Below are positions 63,385 through 64,000 of a DNA stretch of 64,000 nucleotides, piece by piece; positions within the stretch are counted from its first letter, which is position 1; each line of letters begins with the position of its first letter. The notes beneath the pieces are model-generated. The model was given only the letters and a program-made list of their open reading frames with translations, did no database searches and was not told where the DNA came from. The position numbers and the translations under genes were made by a program. This DNA is from Hyphomicrobiales bacterium (GTDB lineage Bacteria > Pseudomonadota > Alphaproteobacteria > Rhizobiales > Rhizobiaceae). The stretch spans positions 124,001 through 188,000 of the forward strand of contig UCFC01000015.1 of NCBI GenBank assembly GCA_900471515.1. Reading direction: 5' to 3'.

Positions 63385-64000
63385 ATGGGGCACCAACCAG
63401 GCAGGGCCATAGGCAATACGGACCAGATGCGGATGGTCCGTGTGAACAGGATTTCCAGCCGGTCTGACCTTTTCCCGCGCCTGATTGCCATGCAGAAGCT
63501 TGCCGATGCGCAAGGCTTCGCCGTCTTCCGGGTCAGCGGCTCCGGCGTGCCGGCAAAACAGCGCCTGATCTGCGAGCTGGAGAACTGGGGTCCCTCGAAT
63601 GCCGGTTTCGGCAAAGCCTTCGTCGATGCCTATGGCGAGGCCCTGCTCGACCACATCGACCGCTCCCTGCTGCCTTTGTTCTGGGCCGGCAGCCATGATC
63701 GCGCGGCTCCGGGTCCTGCCGATTTCTCGCCTTTCATGGTCAGGCTGAGGGACGGCGTGGTGCCTTTCTCGGGTCTTGCCTTCCCGGTGCGCCTCGGCGC
63801 CATCGGCAACGGCTTCGTGCTCTTCACCGGCGACGATCTCGATCCGCAGAGCGATACGATCATCGAGCTGCACGGCCGCTGCTGCAATGTCATGATGGAC
63901 CTTCTGTCGCTGGACGAACGGCGTGCGGCGGCGACCGAAGCGCTGAGCGAGCGGGAGATCGCCTGCCTTCAGCTTGCCGGCGACGGCCGTATCAGCGAAG
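63385..64000 (+). CDS. visR: LuxR-type flagellar master regulator VisR (truncated by window end)
   Basis: The first 205 codons are present, from ATG 63385 (GAGAGGAATC upstream), 8 bases after visN. The visible part ends in TEALSEREIACLQLAGDGRI, the start of a LuxR HTH, so the remaining 35-40 residues lie beyond the window. The N-terminal part (FPRLIAMQKLADAQGFAVFR) is the partner of VisN; the two form a heterodimer-like regulator. The gene order matches S. meliloti visN-visR. Confidence 0.86.
   Translation, partial: MGHQPGRAIGNTDQMRMVRVNRISSRSDLFPRLIAMQKLADAQGFAVFRVSGSGVPAKQRLICELENWGPSNAGFGKAFVDAYGEALLDHIDRSLLPLFWAGSHDRAAPGPADFSPFMVRLRDGVVPFSGLAFPVRLGAIGNGFVLFTGDDLDPQSDTIIELHGRCCNVMMDLLSLDERRAAATEALSEREIACLQLAGDGRISE

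Overview
The window is about 62% GC, densely coding, and has the gene content and order of a Rhizobiaceae chromosome (Rhizobium, Agrobacterium, Sinorhizobium/Ensifer and relatives). The best evidence is the murA / DUF2948 / hisD / UPF0262 / infA / maf / yacG block, the icpA-cheS-cheY1-cheA-cheW-cheR-cheB-cheY2-cheD-cheT operon followed by fliF and visN-visR, the DUF982 protein, and Ku/LigD end-joining genes behind promoters matching the rhizobial RpoE2 (EcfG) general-stress consensus. I see no insertion sequence, prophage, CRISPR array or integrase.

Layout. 0-18 kb: a possible partial gene at the left edge, a secreted metallopeptidase-like protein, a flavin-dependent oxidoreductase, a divergent MFS exporter/TetR pair, a 1166-residue symporter-histidine kinase-receiver hybrid, mscL, an aminotransferase converging on a peptidase E-like protein (with a short ORF, terminator and hairpin in its leader), galE, a GGDEF-EAL protein, a 3-hydroxyisobutyryl-CoA hydrolase-like enzyme and a UvrD-type helicase. 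17-19 kb: small envelope and stress-type proteins and tRNA-Thr. 19-25 kb: the conserved housekeeping block ending at tRNA-Phe. 25-31 kb: a non-homologous end-joining locus (ku, convergent with an operon of two small unknown genes, a second ku and ligD) and a divergent OsmC protein. 31-37 kb: a flavoprotein, a DMT exporter, an unknown membrane protein and a dioxygenase-hydrolase fusion. 37-44.3 kb: three histidine kinases (one a hybrid), three stand-alone receivers and a LuxR-type regulator. 44.3-51.3 kb: secDF, a small membrane protein, a KefB/YbaL-type antiporter with a divergent HTH regulator, a GT39 glycosyltransferase and a very small membrane protein. 51.7-64 kb: the main chemotaxis operon, fliF with a strong terminator, then visN and a truncated visR.

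How it fits together. The chemotaxis operon encodes a complete signalling path (soluble receptor, CheA/CheW, adaptation by CheR/CheB/CheD, two CheY proteins and the alphaproteobacterial accessory proteins CheS and CheT) and runs toward the flagellar MS-ring gene and the VisN/VisR master regulators. The end-joining genes and two nearby small genes each have a GGAAC-N18/19-TT promoter-like site, which suggests a general-stress island. The 37-44 kb cluster looks like phosphorelay modules around phytochrome-style kinases with stand-alone receivers; one kinase has a PAS domain with FixL-like residues.

Most promising for new biology: the stress-promoter set around the NHEJ operon with its two unknown small genes, the attenuator-like leader upstream of the peptidase E gene, a palindrome shared by the osmC promoter and a 37-codon gene, the MhqO-MhqD-like fusion, and the soluble receptor whose globin-like domain appears to lack the usual heme-ligating histidine. 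All functions are inferred by reading the sequence; no database search was run.
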